Source of the DNA: an uncultured Pelagibacteraceae bacterium
Lineage (GTDB): Bacteria; Pseudomonadota; Alphaproteobacteria; Pelagibacterales; Pelagibacteraceae
Assembly: GCA_902564785.1 (NCBI GenBank)
Contig: CACFCI010000005.1
Coordinates: 1-42,956 of the forward strand
DNA length: 42,956 bases
Direction: 5' to 3'
A program made the position numbers and the translations under genes. The notes beneath the pieces are model-generated. The model was not told the DNA's origin, ran no database searches, and saw only the letters and a list, made by a program, of their open reading frames with translations. Shown one piece after another: positions 1-9,970 of the stretch (position 1 is its first letter; each line of letters begins with the position of its first letter).

Positions 1-2358
1 AATTACCATATCCAAAATATCCATAGTTGATACAAAGTAAGGCCAATTTCTCTCCATGTCAGTCATTGTTCTTTTGAACTTTTTGATTGAACCATATCTC
101 AATGCCTCTGTTGTCCCAAGCCAGGCAGGTAACATTAATCTAATTTGTGTCCATGCAAAAACCCAGGGGATTGCTCTTAAACTTTGAATGTTGTCAATAT
201 TCTTTCTTTTGGTTGGTCTTGAACCAATCGCAAGCTTTCCAAGTGATTTATGAGGTGTAACCGTTTTGAAGTAACGAATAAAATCCTCGCTTTGATTTAA
301 ATATTTTCTATATGAGGATGTTGAAATTTCTGACATTTTTTGAATTAAATCACGCCAATTTGATTTTGATCTTGGCGGTGGATTTAAAGAAGCATCCATT
401 ACAGAGCCGATATAGCTACAAAGGTTATATTCAGCTAAAGGTTTGTATCCATACTTTTGTTGAATTACCTCCCCCTGATCAGTAATTCTTATCTTGCCAT
501 TAACTGTTCCTGAAGGTTGTGATTTTAAAGTAGCCTGAATAGGCCCACCTCCTCTTCCTGGAGATCCGCCTCTACCATGGAAGAAAACAAGATCTATTTT
601 ATATTTTTTAGCTAAACTTCTAAGCTCTTCTTGAAGTTTATATTGATGCCAACTCGCAGATAATTTTCCAGCATCTTTACTGGAATCAGAATATCCAATC
701 ATTACTTCCTGCTTTGAATTAATCATTTTTCTGTACCATGAAAGTTTGAATAAATTTGTCATTACACCATTAGCATTTTTTAAATCATCCAAAGTTTCAA
801 AAAGTGGCACAACTCTTAATAAATTTTTGTTTTGTGCCTGCATTTGTAAAAAATAAACAGATAAAATATCAGATGCTGTTGAGGTCATTGATATTACATA
901 TGCACCTAAGCACTCAATTGGTGTTTTCGCTATCTGTTTGAAAGTATTCCAAACTTCTTTATTTTCTTTATCTTTTATTTTTATTTTATCTACAAAAAAT
1001 TTTTTCTCTTTTATAGATTTATTTAATAATTTTACTTTTTCTATTTCAGTTAAAGAAGAATATTTTATATTTTTTTTCTTTTTAAAAATTTCGTTTAAAA
1101 GTTTTTCATGTCTATTTGCTTCTTGTCTTATATCTAATCTTGCTAAATTAATTCCAAAGCACCTCACTCTTCTCATTAAATCTAATAGGTCTGCGTTTGC
1201 AATATACTCTCCACGGTTTGCTTTTAATGATTTTCTTACTTCTCTTAATGGAAGAGTTATCTCATTTTTATTTTGAATTAATTTTTTTTCATCTAAATTT
1301 GTATTGTTATTTAAATGATTTTCAATTAATTGGTGTGTTAGTCTTACCTTGTCCCTAATTGGTCTCAAATAAACTCTATAAGGTTCATAGCTGTTTCCGG
1401 TTGCTCTTTTAATTGTTGAAGAACATTCTTCCATTGATAAATCTTGTATCAATTTAGTAAGTTCTTTCTCATATAATTTTGCAGCTTGCCATCTGGAAAA
1501 TAATATTACTTTCTTTGTAACTTCAGCTGTTACATTGGGATTTCCATCTCTGTCTCCCCCCATCCATGATCCAAATTGAATTGGATTAAAATCGCGCGGC
1601 AAATCTTTCTTAAGATTTTTTCTGAAGATGTCGTTAAGTCTTTTGTAAACTTTAGGAATGGTGTCCCATAGACTATCCTCAATAACGGCTAAACCCCATC
1701 TCGCTTCGTCTAATGGAGATGGTTTAGTCCTTTTTAGTTCATCAGTTTTCCATATTATTGCAATTTCCGAGTAAAGCTTTCTATCTAATTCAATTTTCTT
1801 TGATGGATATTTTTTATATAGATGTCTTTGCTCCATAATTTCAATTAAATTGGCATATTTTTGGATTAAAGTTCTCCTTTTTACTTCAGTAGGATGAGCA
1901 GTAAGTACAATGCCTATATCAAGTTTTGTAGCTTGTTCATAAATTTTTTTATCCGGAATTTTTTTATTTTTAAATAAACTTTCTATTATATCTTCAATGA
2001 AAAGATTTTGACTTTTACTTTTAAAATATGGATTTTCAAATTCATTTAACTTTCTAGATGCATCTAATGACTCAGCTAAATTCATTAAATTTAAAATATG
2101 AGAAAAAGCTCTAGTTAATTTAAACGTATTTTTAGGAGATATTTTTTTTACTTCTTTCGAAATTTTTGAAAAAATTCTACTTTTATTTTTATATGATAGA
2201 GTATTTTTTGATAATAATCTGAATTTTTCAACAATTTCAAAAAAAGCTGAACCTTCCTGATCTTTAATTACTCTTCCAAGAAAAGTTCCTAATAATCTAA
2301 TATCTTCTCTTAAAAGCTTTGTTGGTATTCGCTCATAGTAAAGATCTCTTTTTTTCAT
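1..2358 (-). CDS. ppc: Phosphoenolpyruvate carboxylase, C-terminus truncated by window edge
   Basis: Own minus-strand translation from ATG at 2358 (MKKRDLYYERIPTKLLREDIRLLGTFLGRVI...) stays open to base 1; contains LTAHPTE, GSWMGGDRDGNPNVT and FFHGRGGSPGRGGGPIQAT motifs typical of PEPC. Not in the ORF track. Confidence 0.95.
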   Translation of the reverse strand, partial: MKKRDLYYERIPTKLLREDIRLLGTFLGRVIKDQEGSAFFEIVEKFRLLSKNTLSYKNKSRIFSKISKEVKKISPKNTFKLTRAFSHILNLMNLAESLDASRKLNEFENPYFKSKSQNLFIEDIIESLFKNKKIPDKKIYEQATKLDIGIVLTAHPTEVKRRTLIQKYANLIEIMEQRHLYKKYPSKKIELDRKLYSEIAIIWKTDELKRTKPSPLDEARWGLAVIEDSLWDTIPKVYKRLNDIFRKNLKKDLPRDFNPIQFGSWMGGDRDGNPNVTAEVTKKVILFSRWQAAKLYEKELTKLIQDLSMEECSSTIKRATGNSYEPYRVYLRPIRDKVRLTHQLIENHLNNNTNLDEKKLIQNKNEITLPLREVRKSLKANRGEYIANADLLDLMRRVRCFGINLARLDIRQEANRHEKLLNEIFKKKKNIKYSSLTEIEKVKLLNKSIKEKKFFVDKIKIKDKENKEVWNTFKQIAKTPIECLGAYVISMTSTASDILSVYFLQMQAQNKNLLRVVPLFETLDDLKNANGVMTNLFKLSWYRKMINSKQEVMIGYSDSSKDAGKLSASWHQYKLQEELRSLAKKYKIDLVFFHGRGGSPGRGGGPIQATLKSQPSGTVNGKIRITDQGEVIQQKYGYKPLAEYNLCSYIGSVMDASLNPPPRSKSNWRDLIQKMSEISTSSYRKYLNQSEDFIRYFKTVTPHKSLGKLAIGSRPTKRKNIDNIQSLRAIPWVFAWTQIRLMLPAWLGTTEALRYGSIKKFKRTMTDMERNWPYFVSTMDILDMVI

Positions 2359-3244
2359 TACTTATAATAAATTTTTTTTGTAAAACCCCTCTTGCATTTG
2401 TTTTTACACTAAAAAAGAATCCTGAATATCTAAATTTTTGCAGATCTGCTTTGCTCATCCCTTTTGTTGCTGTTGAAACATAAAGTTCTTTAGTATTTTT
2501 ACCTCCAAATGCGCAATTAGTTATATTTTTTGCTGGAAACTTAATTTTGTGAATTAATTTTGCTTTTTGATTAAAAACAGAAACACAAGCGCCATGGAAA
2601 TGAGCTACCCATAAATTTTTATTTTTATCTAAGGTCATTCCATCAGGCGACCCCTCTTCAGAAGATAATTTTTTAAATATTTTTTTACTAACTATTTTGT
2701 TATTTTTGTTTATTTTTATTTTATATATTGTTTTTTTTGGGCTATCCGTGTGATAAAAATTGTATTGATCAATGAATGCTGGTCCGTTGGTAATTCTATA
2801 ATTTTTATCAACTTTTATTAATTTAAAATTTTTATCTAATTTATATAAAGACCCTTTTTCAATTTTTCTTTCAAGGTTGTCCATGGTGCCAAACCAAAGA
2901 TTTCCAGCGGGATCTGTTTTTCCATCATTAATTCTATTTAGTTTCAAGTTTGGTTCTATCTTTATTGATTTTAAGGTTTGTTTTGATTTAAAATTTTGAA
3001 TTCTTAATTCACCTTGAAGTCCTAAAATAAAAATATGATCTTTGATATGAGCAATAAAACCTATTTCTTTATTTACTTTAAAAATTTTCTTTTTTTTATT
3101 TTTAATATTGAAAGAGAAAATTTTCTTTTTTTTAATATCTACAAAATAAATTGAGTTATGTTCACTAACCCATAATGTTCCTTCACCTAAAGTACATCTT
3201 ATTTTCCAAAGAGGTTTTGGTTTAGAAGTTTCTATTTTATTCAT
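2333..3244 (-). CDS. SMP-30/gluconolactonase family sugar lactonase
   Basis: 303 aa; beta-propeller SMP-30 features (LGEGTLWVSEHNSIYFVDI, NRINDGKTDPAGNLWFGTMD, GSPDGMTLDKNKNLWVAHF). Overlaps ppc start by 26 bp. Confidence 0.88.
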   Translation of the reverse strand: MNKIETSKPKPLWKIRCTLGEGTLWVSEHNSIYFVDIKKKKIFSFNIKNKKKKIFKVNKEIGFIAHIKDHIFILGLQGELRIQNFKSKQTLKSIKIEPNLKLNRINDGKTDPAGNLWFGTMDNLERKIEKGSLYKLDKNFKLIKVDKNYRITNGPAFIDQYNFYHTDSPKKTIYKIKINKNNKIVSKKIFKKLSSEEGSPDGMTLDKNKNLWVAHFHGACVSVFNQKAKLIHKIKFPAKNITNCAFGGKNTKELYVSTATKGMSKADLQKFRYSGFFFSVKTNARGVLQKKFIISNEKKRSLL

Positions 3245-4409
3245 TTACCTCAAACTCCTTTATAAAGTTTTCATCAGGATTAATACCAATACCTATATTG
3301 TCTGTTATTGATGCAAAACCGTTATTGTTTTTAACTTGATCTAAAATTGAAAATTCTTCCTTTGGCAAATCTGTGATAAAAATATTTTTTTCTGTTGTAT
3401 CAAACTCGAGCATTGATTTTGATGGAAATAAACCACCAGGCATATCAGGTTGAGCTGTCAACAAATGAAGGTTAACAGCAATACTAATTGCAGAACCCCA
3501 TACATGATTTATTACCGGAATAAAATTTGCTTGTGCTAATGCTGCAACTTTTAAATACTCCGTAATACCCCCAAGTCCACAAACTTCTGGTTGAGCTATA
3601 TCTATGCATTTGTTTGATATCAATTTATTCCAGCCATATTTGGTAAATTCAGCTTCCCCTCCTGCAATACTAGTAGAGATTTTTTGTTTTAATTCCCTGT
3701 AACCATCATAATCTTCAGGAGCAACAGGTTCTTCAAACCAATAAATATCAAGTTCGTCTAAACCTTTTCCGACATAAAGAGCATCTTTCAAATTATAAGC
3801 ATGATTTGCATCAACCATTAATTTAAATTCGCTTCCAACAGAGTCTCTTACAGCTTGGACCAACTTTAAATCTTCTTTTGGACCTAATCCAACTTTCATT
3901 TTCATGGCTTTAAAATTTTTTAATTTTATTTGCTTAGACTCTTCTTTGAAAAAGGTGATTAATTCATCAATTGTTTTTTTTTGTAACATCATTCCATACC
4001 CATAAACAGGAACGTCATTATTGCATTTCCCACCAACAAGTTGATAAAGAGGAGAGTTTGTTTTCTTTCCAAGAATATCCCATAAAGCAATATCCACTCC
4101 TGATAGTGCTTGAATTGGCATGCCCTTTTGACCACTATCTCTTAAAAGATTGTATACTTTTTGCCAGATATGTTCTTTATTTAAAGGGTCTTCACCAATT
4201 ACTAAAGGCTGTATAACCTTTTCAACGACAAACTTATTAGCTAAAGCTATATTTCCAGGACCAAAACATTCACCCCAACCCGTTATTCCTTCATCCGTTT
4301 GGACTTCTACTAGATGGGCTGTGCGATGTTTATAATACTGTTGTGAGTAACCAAGTTCTTTTTCTAACTCATATCTAAGTACATGACTTTTAATAGAAGT
4401 TATTTTCAC
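3237..4409 (-). CDS. Enolase-superfamily (mandelate racemase/muconate lactonizing-type) sugar acid dehydratase
   Basis: 390 aa; KMKVGLG (KxK), VDANHAY, WFEEPVAPED, GGEAEFTK, INHVWGSA motifs of the MR subgroup. Confidence 0.9.
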   Translation of the reverse strand: MKITSIKSHVLRYELEKELGYSQQYYKHRTAHLVEVQTDEGITGWGECFGPGNIALANKFVVEKVIQPLVIGEDPLNKEHIWQKVYNLLRDSGQKGMPIQALSGVDIALWDILGKKTNSPLYQLVGGKCNNDVPVYGYGMMLQKKTIDELITFFKEESKQIKLKNFKAMKMKVGLGPKEDLKLVQAVRDSVGSEFKLMVDANHAYNLKDALYVGKGLDELDIYWFEEPVAPEDYDGYRELKQKISTSIAGGEAEFTKYGWNKLISNKCIDIAQPEVCGLGGITEYLKVAALAQANFIPVINHVWGSAISIAVNLHLLTAQPDMPGGLFPSKSMLEFDTTEKNIFITDLPKEEFSILDQVKNNNGFASITDNIGIGINPDENFIKEFEVNE

Positions 4410-4415
4410 AATTAA

Positions 4416-5258
4416 TTATAAAGCAACTACCTTAGAGTTCTGCTCACCTAAATTTTCAATTGATAATTTCATAGTATCGCCTGCTTTTAAAAACTGTTGA
4501 GGTTTCATTCCCATACCAACTCCTGGAGGTGTTCCAGTTGTAATTATATCACCTGCTTGGAGAGACATATATTTGCTCAAATAAGAGACAATCACATCTA
4601 CGTTAAATATCATTGTACTTGTGTTACCTGTTTGCATTCTTTTTCCATTAACATCTAAACTCATCTTTAAATTGTTAACGTCTGCAATTTCGTCTTTAGT
4701 AACAAAGTAAGGGCCAATTGGTCCATAAGTGTCATGGGATTTTCCTTTTACCCATTGACCCATTTTTTCAATTTGCCATTCTCTTTCACTTACATCATTA
4801 ACCAAACAATAACCTAAAATATGATCTTGAGCTTGGCTTTCAGAAATATGTTTCGTTTCTTTTCCTATAATAATTCCAAGTTCAACTTCCCAGTCTAATT
4901 TTTTAGATCCAGAAACTATTTCAACGTCATCATTAGGTCCAACTATACAACTAGTAGCTTTCATAAAAACTATTGGTTCAGAAGGAACATCAGCTCCAGT
5001 TTCAGCAGCATGATCAGAATAATTTAATCCAATTGCAACAAATTTTCCTGGCTTAGTAATACAAGATCCTATTCGAACACTTGAAGATAATTCTGGTAAA
5101 GAAGTTAAATCAGCACTTTGTAATTTAGAAATAGTTTCAAAATTTAAATGATCAGGATTTAAATCTTTAACATGAGAACTTATATCTCTGATTTTACCAT
5201 CTTTATCTAAAACAGCTGGCTTTTCGCTTCCTTTTTGTCCTACTCTTAATAATTTCAT
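4416..5258 (-). CDS. Fumarylacetoacetate hydrolase (FAH) family protein, candidate 2,4-diketo-3-deoxy-sugar-acid hydrolase
   Basis: 280 aa; GLNYSDHAAETGADVPSEPIVFMKATSCIVGP, DWEVELGIIIGK, YCLVNDVSEREWQ, GDIITTGTPPGVG. Confidence 0.88.
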   Translation of the reverse strand: MKLLRVGQKGSEKPAVLDKDGKIRDISSHVKDLNPDHLNFETISKLQSADLTSLPELSSSVRIGSCITKPGKFVAIGLNYSDHAAETGADVPSEPIVFMKATSCIVGPNDDVEIVSGSKKLDWEVELGIIIGKETKHISESQAQDHILGYCLVNDVSEREWQIEKMGQWVKGKSHDTYGPIGPYFVTKDEIADVNNLKMSLDVNGKRMQTGNTSTMIFNVDVIVSYLSKYMSLQAGDIITTGTPPGVGMGMKPQQFLKAGDTMKLSIENLGEQNSKVVAL

Positions 5259-5279
5259 ATTTATCCTTTTGTTGTTTAA

Positions 5280-6023
5280 TTATATTGAAATTCCACCATC
5301 AACATGAATTGTACTTCCTGTTGTAAATGTTGCATCATCACTTGCTAAATATACAGCTACAGCTGCTATTTCTTCTGCTGTACCTAATCTTCCCATAGGT
5401 TGTCTTGCAATAAAATCTTTTTTTGCTTTAACAGGATCTGGGCTTTGATTAACCCTATCTTGCCAAGAAGGTGAAAATACTGTTCCTGGAGCAATTGAAT
5501 TACATCTAATATTTTTTTTAACAAAATCTGCTGCAATCGCTTTTGTTAAACCAATAACCGCTCCTTTTGTTGTTCCATAAACAAATCGATTTGGAAAACC
5601 TTTAAAACTAGATGCACATGAAGATATATTAACAATACTTCCACCATTTTGTTTGATCATTAAAGGTAAAATAGCTTTGCACATAAAGTACATTGACTTT
5701 ACGTTTACATTAGAAGAAAAATCCCAATCTTTTTCATCACACTCTAATATTGTTCCATGATGAACAAATCCAACGGCATTTAATAAAACATCAACTTTAT
5801 CTAAAGTTTTAGTAAATTCTATAATTGCATTGTTATCTGTGGAGTCTAATTTTTGCACTTTAATTTCAGGATATTCCTTATTTAAATTAGCTAATGTTTT
5901 ATCATTTAAATCAGTTGCTGTAACATGAGCACCTTCTTTTTGAAAAGCAATTGCTGTAGCTTTTCCAATGCCTTGGCCGGCTGCTGTTACAAGAATTTTT
6001 TTACCTTCTAATCTTCCACTCAT
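5280..6023 (-). CDS. Short-chain dehydrogenase/reductase, candidate 2-keto-3-deoxy-sugar-acid dehydrogenase
   Basis: 247 aa; GQGIGKATA nucleotide motif, NISS, YGTTKGAVIGLTKAIAADF, CNSIAPGTV, DGGISI C-terminus. Confidence 0.88.
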   Translation of the reverse strand: MSGRLEGKKILVTAAGQGIGKATAIAFQKEGAHVTATDLNDKTLANLNKEYPEIKVQKLDSTDNNAIIEFTKTLDKVDVLLNAVGFVHHGTILECDEKDWDFSSNVNVKSMYFMCKAILPLMIKQNGGSIVNISSCASSFKGFPNRFVYGTTKGAVIGLTKAIAADFVKKNIRCNSIAPGTVFSPSWQDRVNQSPDPVKAKKDFIARQPMGRLGTAEEIAAVAVYLASDDATFTTGSTIHVDGGISI

Positions 6024-6889
6024 TTTTTATTTATCCTTTCGATTTCATTATAAAGTGAACTATGATCAGTGTTTCCATGACCATTATCGACAAGGGTCTT
6101 ATACATTTCTTTCACCAAATTTGAAATAGGTAAATGTGTATTATATGAATTTGCACACTCTAAAATGTTATTCATATCTTTTAAATGAGTAGATGTTTTA
6201 CCTTTTGGACTAAAATCTTTATCGATCATTCTTTTTCCATGAGTTTGTAAAATTTTACTGTCTGCCCAACCTCCAGAAAGAGCTTTAATAAGTTTAACAG
6301 GATCAGCTCCAGCTTTTTCACATAAGGTTATCGCCTCAGCAACTGCTCCTATTGTAACTCCTACTACAATTTGGTTTGCTAACTTTGAAACTTGTCCACT
6401 GCCAATAGGTCCTACCAAAGTTGGGTTTCCCATCGCTTTTAAAATATTTTCAGAGTTATCAAAAACAATTTGCTCTCCTCCAACCATTATAGCTAAAGAT
6501 GCTTCCTCAGCTCCAATTGTTCCTCCTGAAACTGGCGCATCTAAATAATTTACATTTTTTGATTTTAATTTGTTTCCATATTTTAATGCTGTCGTTGGCT
6601 TAACAGAACTCATATCAATAACAGTTAATCCAGATTTTAAATTTTCTAATAAATCTGAATTACTCATTATTGCATCCACAGCACTATCATCTGTTAACAT
6701 TGTAATAATAAAATCATTACCATTAGCAACCTCACCTAAATTTTTTGATATTTCAGCACCAAATTCTTTTAAAGGTTCAGCTTTACTAATTGAACGATTA
6801 AATACTTTTAATTTAAAACCAGATTTTAATAAATTTTTAGCCATTGGAAGACCCATAAGGCCTGTTCCAATAAAGCCTATTTTCATCAT
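6020..6889 (-). CDS. Beta-hydroxyacid dehydrogenase (GarR/3-hydroxyisobutyrate dehydrogenase family; tartronate semialdehyde reductase-like)
   Basis: 289 aa; GFIGTGLMGLPMAKNLLKSG, DAPVSGGTIGAEEASLAIMVGG, KLANQIVVG. Confidence 0.88.
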   Translation of the reverse strand: MMKIGFIGTGLMGLPMAKNLLKSGFKLKVFNRSISKAEPLKEFGAEISKNLGEVANGNDFIITMLTDDSAVDAIMSNSDLLENLKSGLTVIDMSSVKPTTALKYGNKLKSKNVNYLDAPVSGGTIGAEEASLAIMVGGEQIVFDNSENILKAMGNPTLVGPIGSGQVSKLANQIVVGVTIGAVAEAITLCEKAGADPVKLIKALSGGWADSKILQTHGKRMIDKDFSPKGKTSTHLKDMNNILECANSYNTHLPISNLVKEMYKTLVDNGHGNTDHSSLYNEIERINKK

Positions 6890-8202
6890 GGTTTTGGTTT
6901 AAACTCGTGGAAATTTTGTGTCATCGCTTCTGGGAAGAACATAACACATGCTAATACAATTAACTGAATTACTATAAATGGAGCAAAACCTCTAAATATA
7001 TCTGTTAAAGAAATATGTGGCGGTGCAACCGATTTTAAATAAAAAGCGGCGGGTCCAAATGGTGGACTTAAAAATGATACTTGCATATTTACACAAAATA
7101 AAATTCCAAACCAAATAGGATCAAAACCAAGCGCTATAACTATTGGTAAAAATACAGGCATTGCTAATAATACAATTCCAACCCAATCCATAAATGCTCC
7201 CATTATTAAAAACATTATCTGCATCATGAAAATTAAGTACATTGGTTTTAAATCATAAGCCAAAATAGTTTCTGCTACATATTTTGGGCCTCCAGCAAGA
7301 GAATAAGCTCCTGCTAGAACTGTGGCACCAAAAGTAATAGTTAAAATAGTTCCTGAAGCTTTAAAAGTTCTTGTTAATGCATCTTTAAATAAAAACCACG
7401 TAAGTTCTTTTCTTGCAAAAATTATAATTAATGTAGCAACTACTCCCATACCAGCTGCTTCCGTGATACCTGTCATTCCAGAATAAATTGAACCTAATAC
7501 AATAATTACAATTCCAATTGGTGGGAGCAAACCTGGAAGATAAGACATTTTTTCTTTTAAAGTTAAAGCTGGCTCATCACTTAATGGAGCTAAATGAGGT
7601 TGTAATCTTGTCCTAATAAGAATGTAAGTAATAATTAAACCTGAGATCATTAAACCTGGAACAATTGCTTCTTGAAACAACATGGTAATAGAAGTCTCTG
7701 TTGTTAATCCATAAATAATTAAAACAATTGAAGGCGGTATCATAGTTCCTAAAGATCCTGATGCGCAAATAATACCAATCGACATATCCTGATCATATTT
7801 CAATCTCAACATCTGAGGTAATGCAATCAAACCTAATAAAACTATTTCTCCGCCAATAATTCCGCTCATCGCCGCCATGATTGTTGCCATGATGGCAGTC
7901 ACAACACCTACTCCACCTCTAGTTTTTCTTAACCAAGCGTTTAAAGCATCATATAAATCTCTAGCTATATTTGAACGTTCGAGCAACGAGGCCATAAATA
8001 TAAATAAAGGAACCGACAAAAAGGAATAAGTGACAACAAGCGAATAATATCTTGAAAGTAATATCCCTAATGCATGTTCACCTATGTATAAAAATACTAG
8101 TACTGCACCCATAAAACCAGACGCAAAACCCATTGGAACACCAATAGATATAAGTAATAATAATCCAACTATAAGAATTATTGAAAGTGATCCTATATCC
8201 AT
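6886..8202 (-). CDS. dctM: TRAP transporter large permease DctM
   Basis: 438 aa multi-TM protein; GVPMGFASG, SVPLFIFMASLLERS, GTMIPPSIVLIIYG, PPFGPAAFYLKSVAP. Confidence 0.93.
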   Translation of the reverse strand: MDIGSLSIILIVGLLLLISIGVPMGFASGFMGAVLVFLYIGEHALGILLSRYYSLVVTYSFLSVPLFIFMASLLERSNIARDLYDALNAWLRKTRGGVGVVTAIMATIMAAMSGIIGGEIVLLGLIALPQMLRLKYDQDMSIGIICASGSLGTMIPPSIVLIIYGLTTETSITMLFQEAIVPGLMISGLIITYILIRTRLQPHLAPLSDEPALTLKEKMSYLPGLLPPIGIVIIVLGSIYSGMTGITEAAGMGVVATLIIIFARKELTWFLFKDALTRTFKASGTILTITFGATVLAGAYSLAGGPKYVAETILAYDLKPMYLIFMMQIMFLIMGAFMDWVGIVLLAMPVFLPIVIALGFDPIWFGILFCVNMQVSFLSPPFGPAAFYLKSVAPPHISLTDIFRGFAPFIVIQLIVLACVMFFPEAMTQNFHEFKPKP

Positions 8203-8203
8203 T

Positions 8204-8773
8204 TTATTTCAATTCTTTAGAAGGGTCGTACTGTTTTTCCTTAGGATTTCTCCAATCAATAATTAAATTATTTACAGATTGAACAGCAATAAGAAATACA
8301 CATAGAAGTGTTAGTGGCTTCATAGTTGCAGGAATTGGTGGATCCCAATAAGTTGCAAATCTCTCCCAATTTATAAATGATCTGTATGCATCTTCCATAC
8401 CCCCATAAATTACAGCTGCTGCGAAAAGAACAATAATTGAAGTACTGATTAGATCAAAAATTCTCTGTGTCGGTCTACTAACCCAGTCATACAATAATAC
8501 TATTCTAATATGACTTCTTAATCTGGTTGCATATATTCCACCAACTAAATAACAAACTCCAGCAAGCCATAGACATAGTTCATTTGCCCACAAAGTTGGT
8601 TTAAACAATACATATCTCATAAAAATTTCATACATCATCACAATTACAATTATAGGAATTAAATATTTAATTGTGTGACTTAAAAATAAGGAAACTCTAT
8701 CAATCCAATTTATTGGAAAATCATCTTTACTCGCAACTTTTTCATTTTGTTCTTGTAATTCCTTATCGATCAT
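8204..8773 (-). CDS. dctQ: TRAP transporter small permease DctQ
   Basis: 189 aa, four-TM pattern, between dctM and dctP; MYEIFMRYVLFKPTLWANELCLWLAG. Confidence 0.9.
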   Translation of the reverse strand: MIDKELQEQNEKVASKDDFPINWIDRVSLFLSHTIKYLIPIIVIVMMYEIFMRYVLFKPTLWANELCLWLAGVCYLVGGIYATRLRSHIRIVLLYDWVSRPTQRIFDLISTSIIVLFAAAVIYGGMEDAYRSFINWERFATYWDPPIPATMKPLTLLCVFLIAVQSVNNLIIDWRNPKEKQYDPSKELK

Positions 8774-8797
8774 TGAGCAAAAATTTAAATACTTCGA

Positions 8798-8815
8798 AGG
8801 GCCTTTTCAGGCCCT
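8798..8815 (-). repeat. GC-rich intercistronic stem-loop between dctP and dctQ
   Basis: AGGGCC-TTTTCA-GGCCCT perfect 6-bp inverted repeat in very AT-rich surroundings, between dctP stop (8830) and dctQ start (8773). Confidence 0.8.
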
Positions 8816-8829
8816 CCAAAATTTTTTTA

Positions 8830-9846
8830 TTACATTATGCCGTTAGCTTTCATATAAGCTTTGTGTATTTCAATAAGTGCAGCAGCTTCTGGAGACTTAG
8901 TCTTCCATTCTTCCCAAGCAGCAAGTGCAGCTTGTCTAAATTTAAGTCTGTCTTCTCTAGACCAGTCGTGAAGAGTAACACCCATTTCGTTTAAAGCTTT
9001 AACCGCTTCAGCATTTTTTCTCTCAACTAAGCTAGTGATAGTTCTTCCAGCAATTTCTATTGCCGCTAACATAGCACCTTGTTCATGTGCCTTTAACTTC
9101 TTCCACACTTTTGTATTACAAGCTAAGTGGTCAGCTGGCATAGAGTGAAAACCTGGGTATGTAGCATATTTGTTTTGCTCATAGTGGCCACCTGCATAGT
9201 TAGTAGCTAAAGATGAATAGTCAGCACCATCAATTAGACCAGTTTGTAAAGCAGTTGGAACTTCACCAAAGTCCATTACGATTGGCTTGGCACCTAATGC
9301 TGTAAAGATCATACTTTCCATTCCTGGAGGTGATCTAAATTTAAAGTCTTTCAATGAAGCAACATCTGGGATTGGTCTGCTAGATATTAAAGATTCGTGT
9401 CCTGGTATCCACCAACCAATTAATGTCATTCCATATTTATTGTAAAGTGCATCAACAGCTTCTTGAGCTCCTGGATAATTCAAGAATTCATATTGTTGAT
9501 ATGGGTTGTCGTATCCACCCATTACATCACCTGCGAATTGGAATGCTGCGTTTTTACCTGTTTGGTAACCAGCACCAGTCATGTCACAATCAATAATTCC
9601 AGTTTGTGCAGAGTTAAATACCTCAGCAGATTTACCTGTTACTGATGATGAGTAGAACATTTCTACTTTTAAGCTTCCGCCAGAAAACTTTTCTACATTT
9701 TTAGCGAATTGAGCAGCAACTTCACCATTTGGTGAACTAGCTGTAAAGTGTGTTTCAATCTTTAAAGTCTTTGCATTTGCAGAGCCAAATAAAGCAACAG
9801 AAACAATAGCTAGAGCTGCTATAGTTTTAGATATAAGTTTAAACAT
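8830..9846 (-). CDS. dctP: TRAP transporter substrate-binding protein DctP (ORF extends to 9885; start moved to signal peptide Met)
   Basis: MFKLISKTIAALAIVSVALFGSANA signal peptide; LKDFKFRSPPGMESMIFTALGAKPIVMDFGEVPTALQTGLIDGAD. Confidence 0.93.
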   Translation of the reverse strand: MFKLISKTIAALAIVSVALFGSANAKTLKIETHFTASSPNGEVAAQFAKNVEKFSGGSLKVEMFYSSSVTGKSAEVFNSAQTGIIDCDMTGAGYQTGKNAAFQFAGDVMGGYDNPYQQYEFLNYPGAQEAVDALYNKYGMTLIGWWIPGHESLISSRPIPDVASLKDFKFRSPPGMESMIFTALGAKPIVMDFGEVPTALQTGLIDGADYSSLATNYAGGHYEQNKYATYPGFHSMPADHLACNTKVWKKLKAHEQGAMLAAIEIAGRTITSLVERKNAEAVKALNEMGVTLHDWSREDRLKFRQAALAAWEEWKTKSPEAAALIEIHKAYMKANGIM

Positions 9847-9954
9847 TATCTTCCTCTCGTTTATATTTTTTTCAAAGTTAATCATAAATGATTTTTGAGA
9901 TCAATAATTTCGTTTAACTTTTATATATAGAAATTATATATATTCATTGAACAG

Positions 9955-9969
9955 ACAACTTAAAGTTGT
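9955..9969. promoter_or_regulatory. 15-bp perfect palindrome, candidate operator or small stem-loop upstream of dctP
   Basis: ACAACTT-A-AAGTTGT (7-1-7), just after the stop of the upstream dehydrogenase gene (9971) and before AT-rich promoter-like sequence leading to dctP. Confidence 0.45.
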
Positions 9970-9970
9970 T

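Noticed and set aside
938-1276. 112-aa plus-strand ORF in the track
   Set aside because: Lies antisense within ppc, low-complexity Phe/Ser/Leu-rich translation; artefact of AT-rich coding DNA.
3971-4335. Two short plus-strand ORFs (81 and 61 aa)
   Set aside because: Antisense to the well-supported enolase-superfamily gene, mutually overlapping, no recognisable domain.
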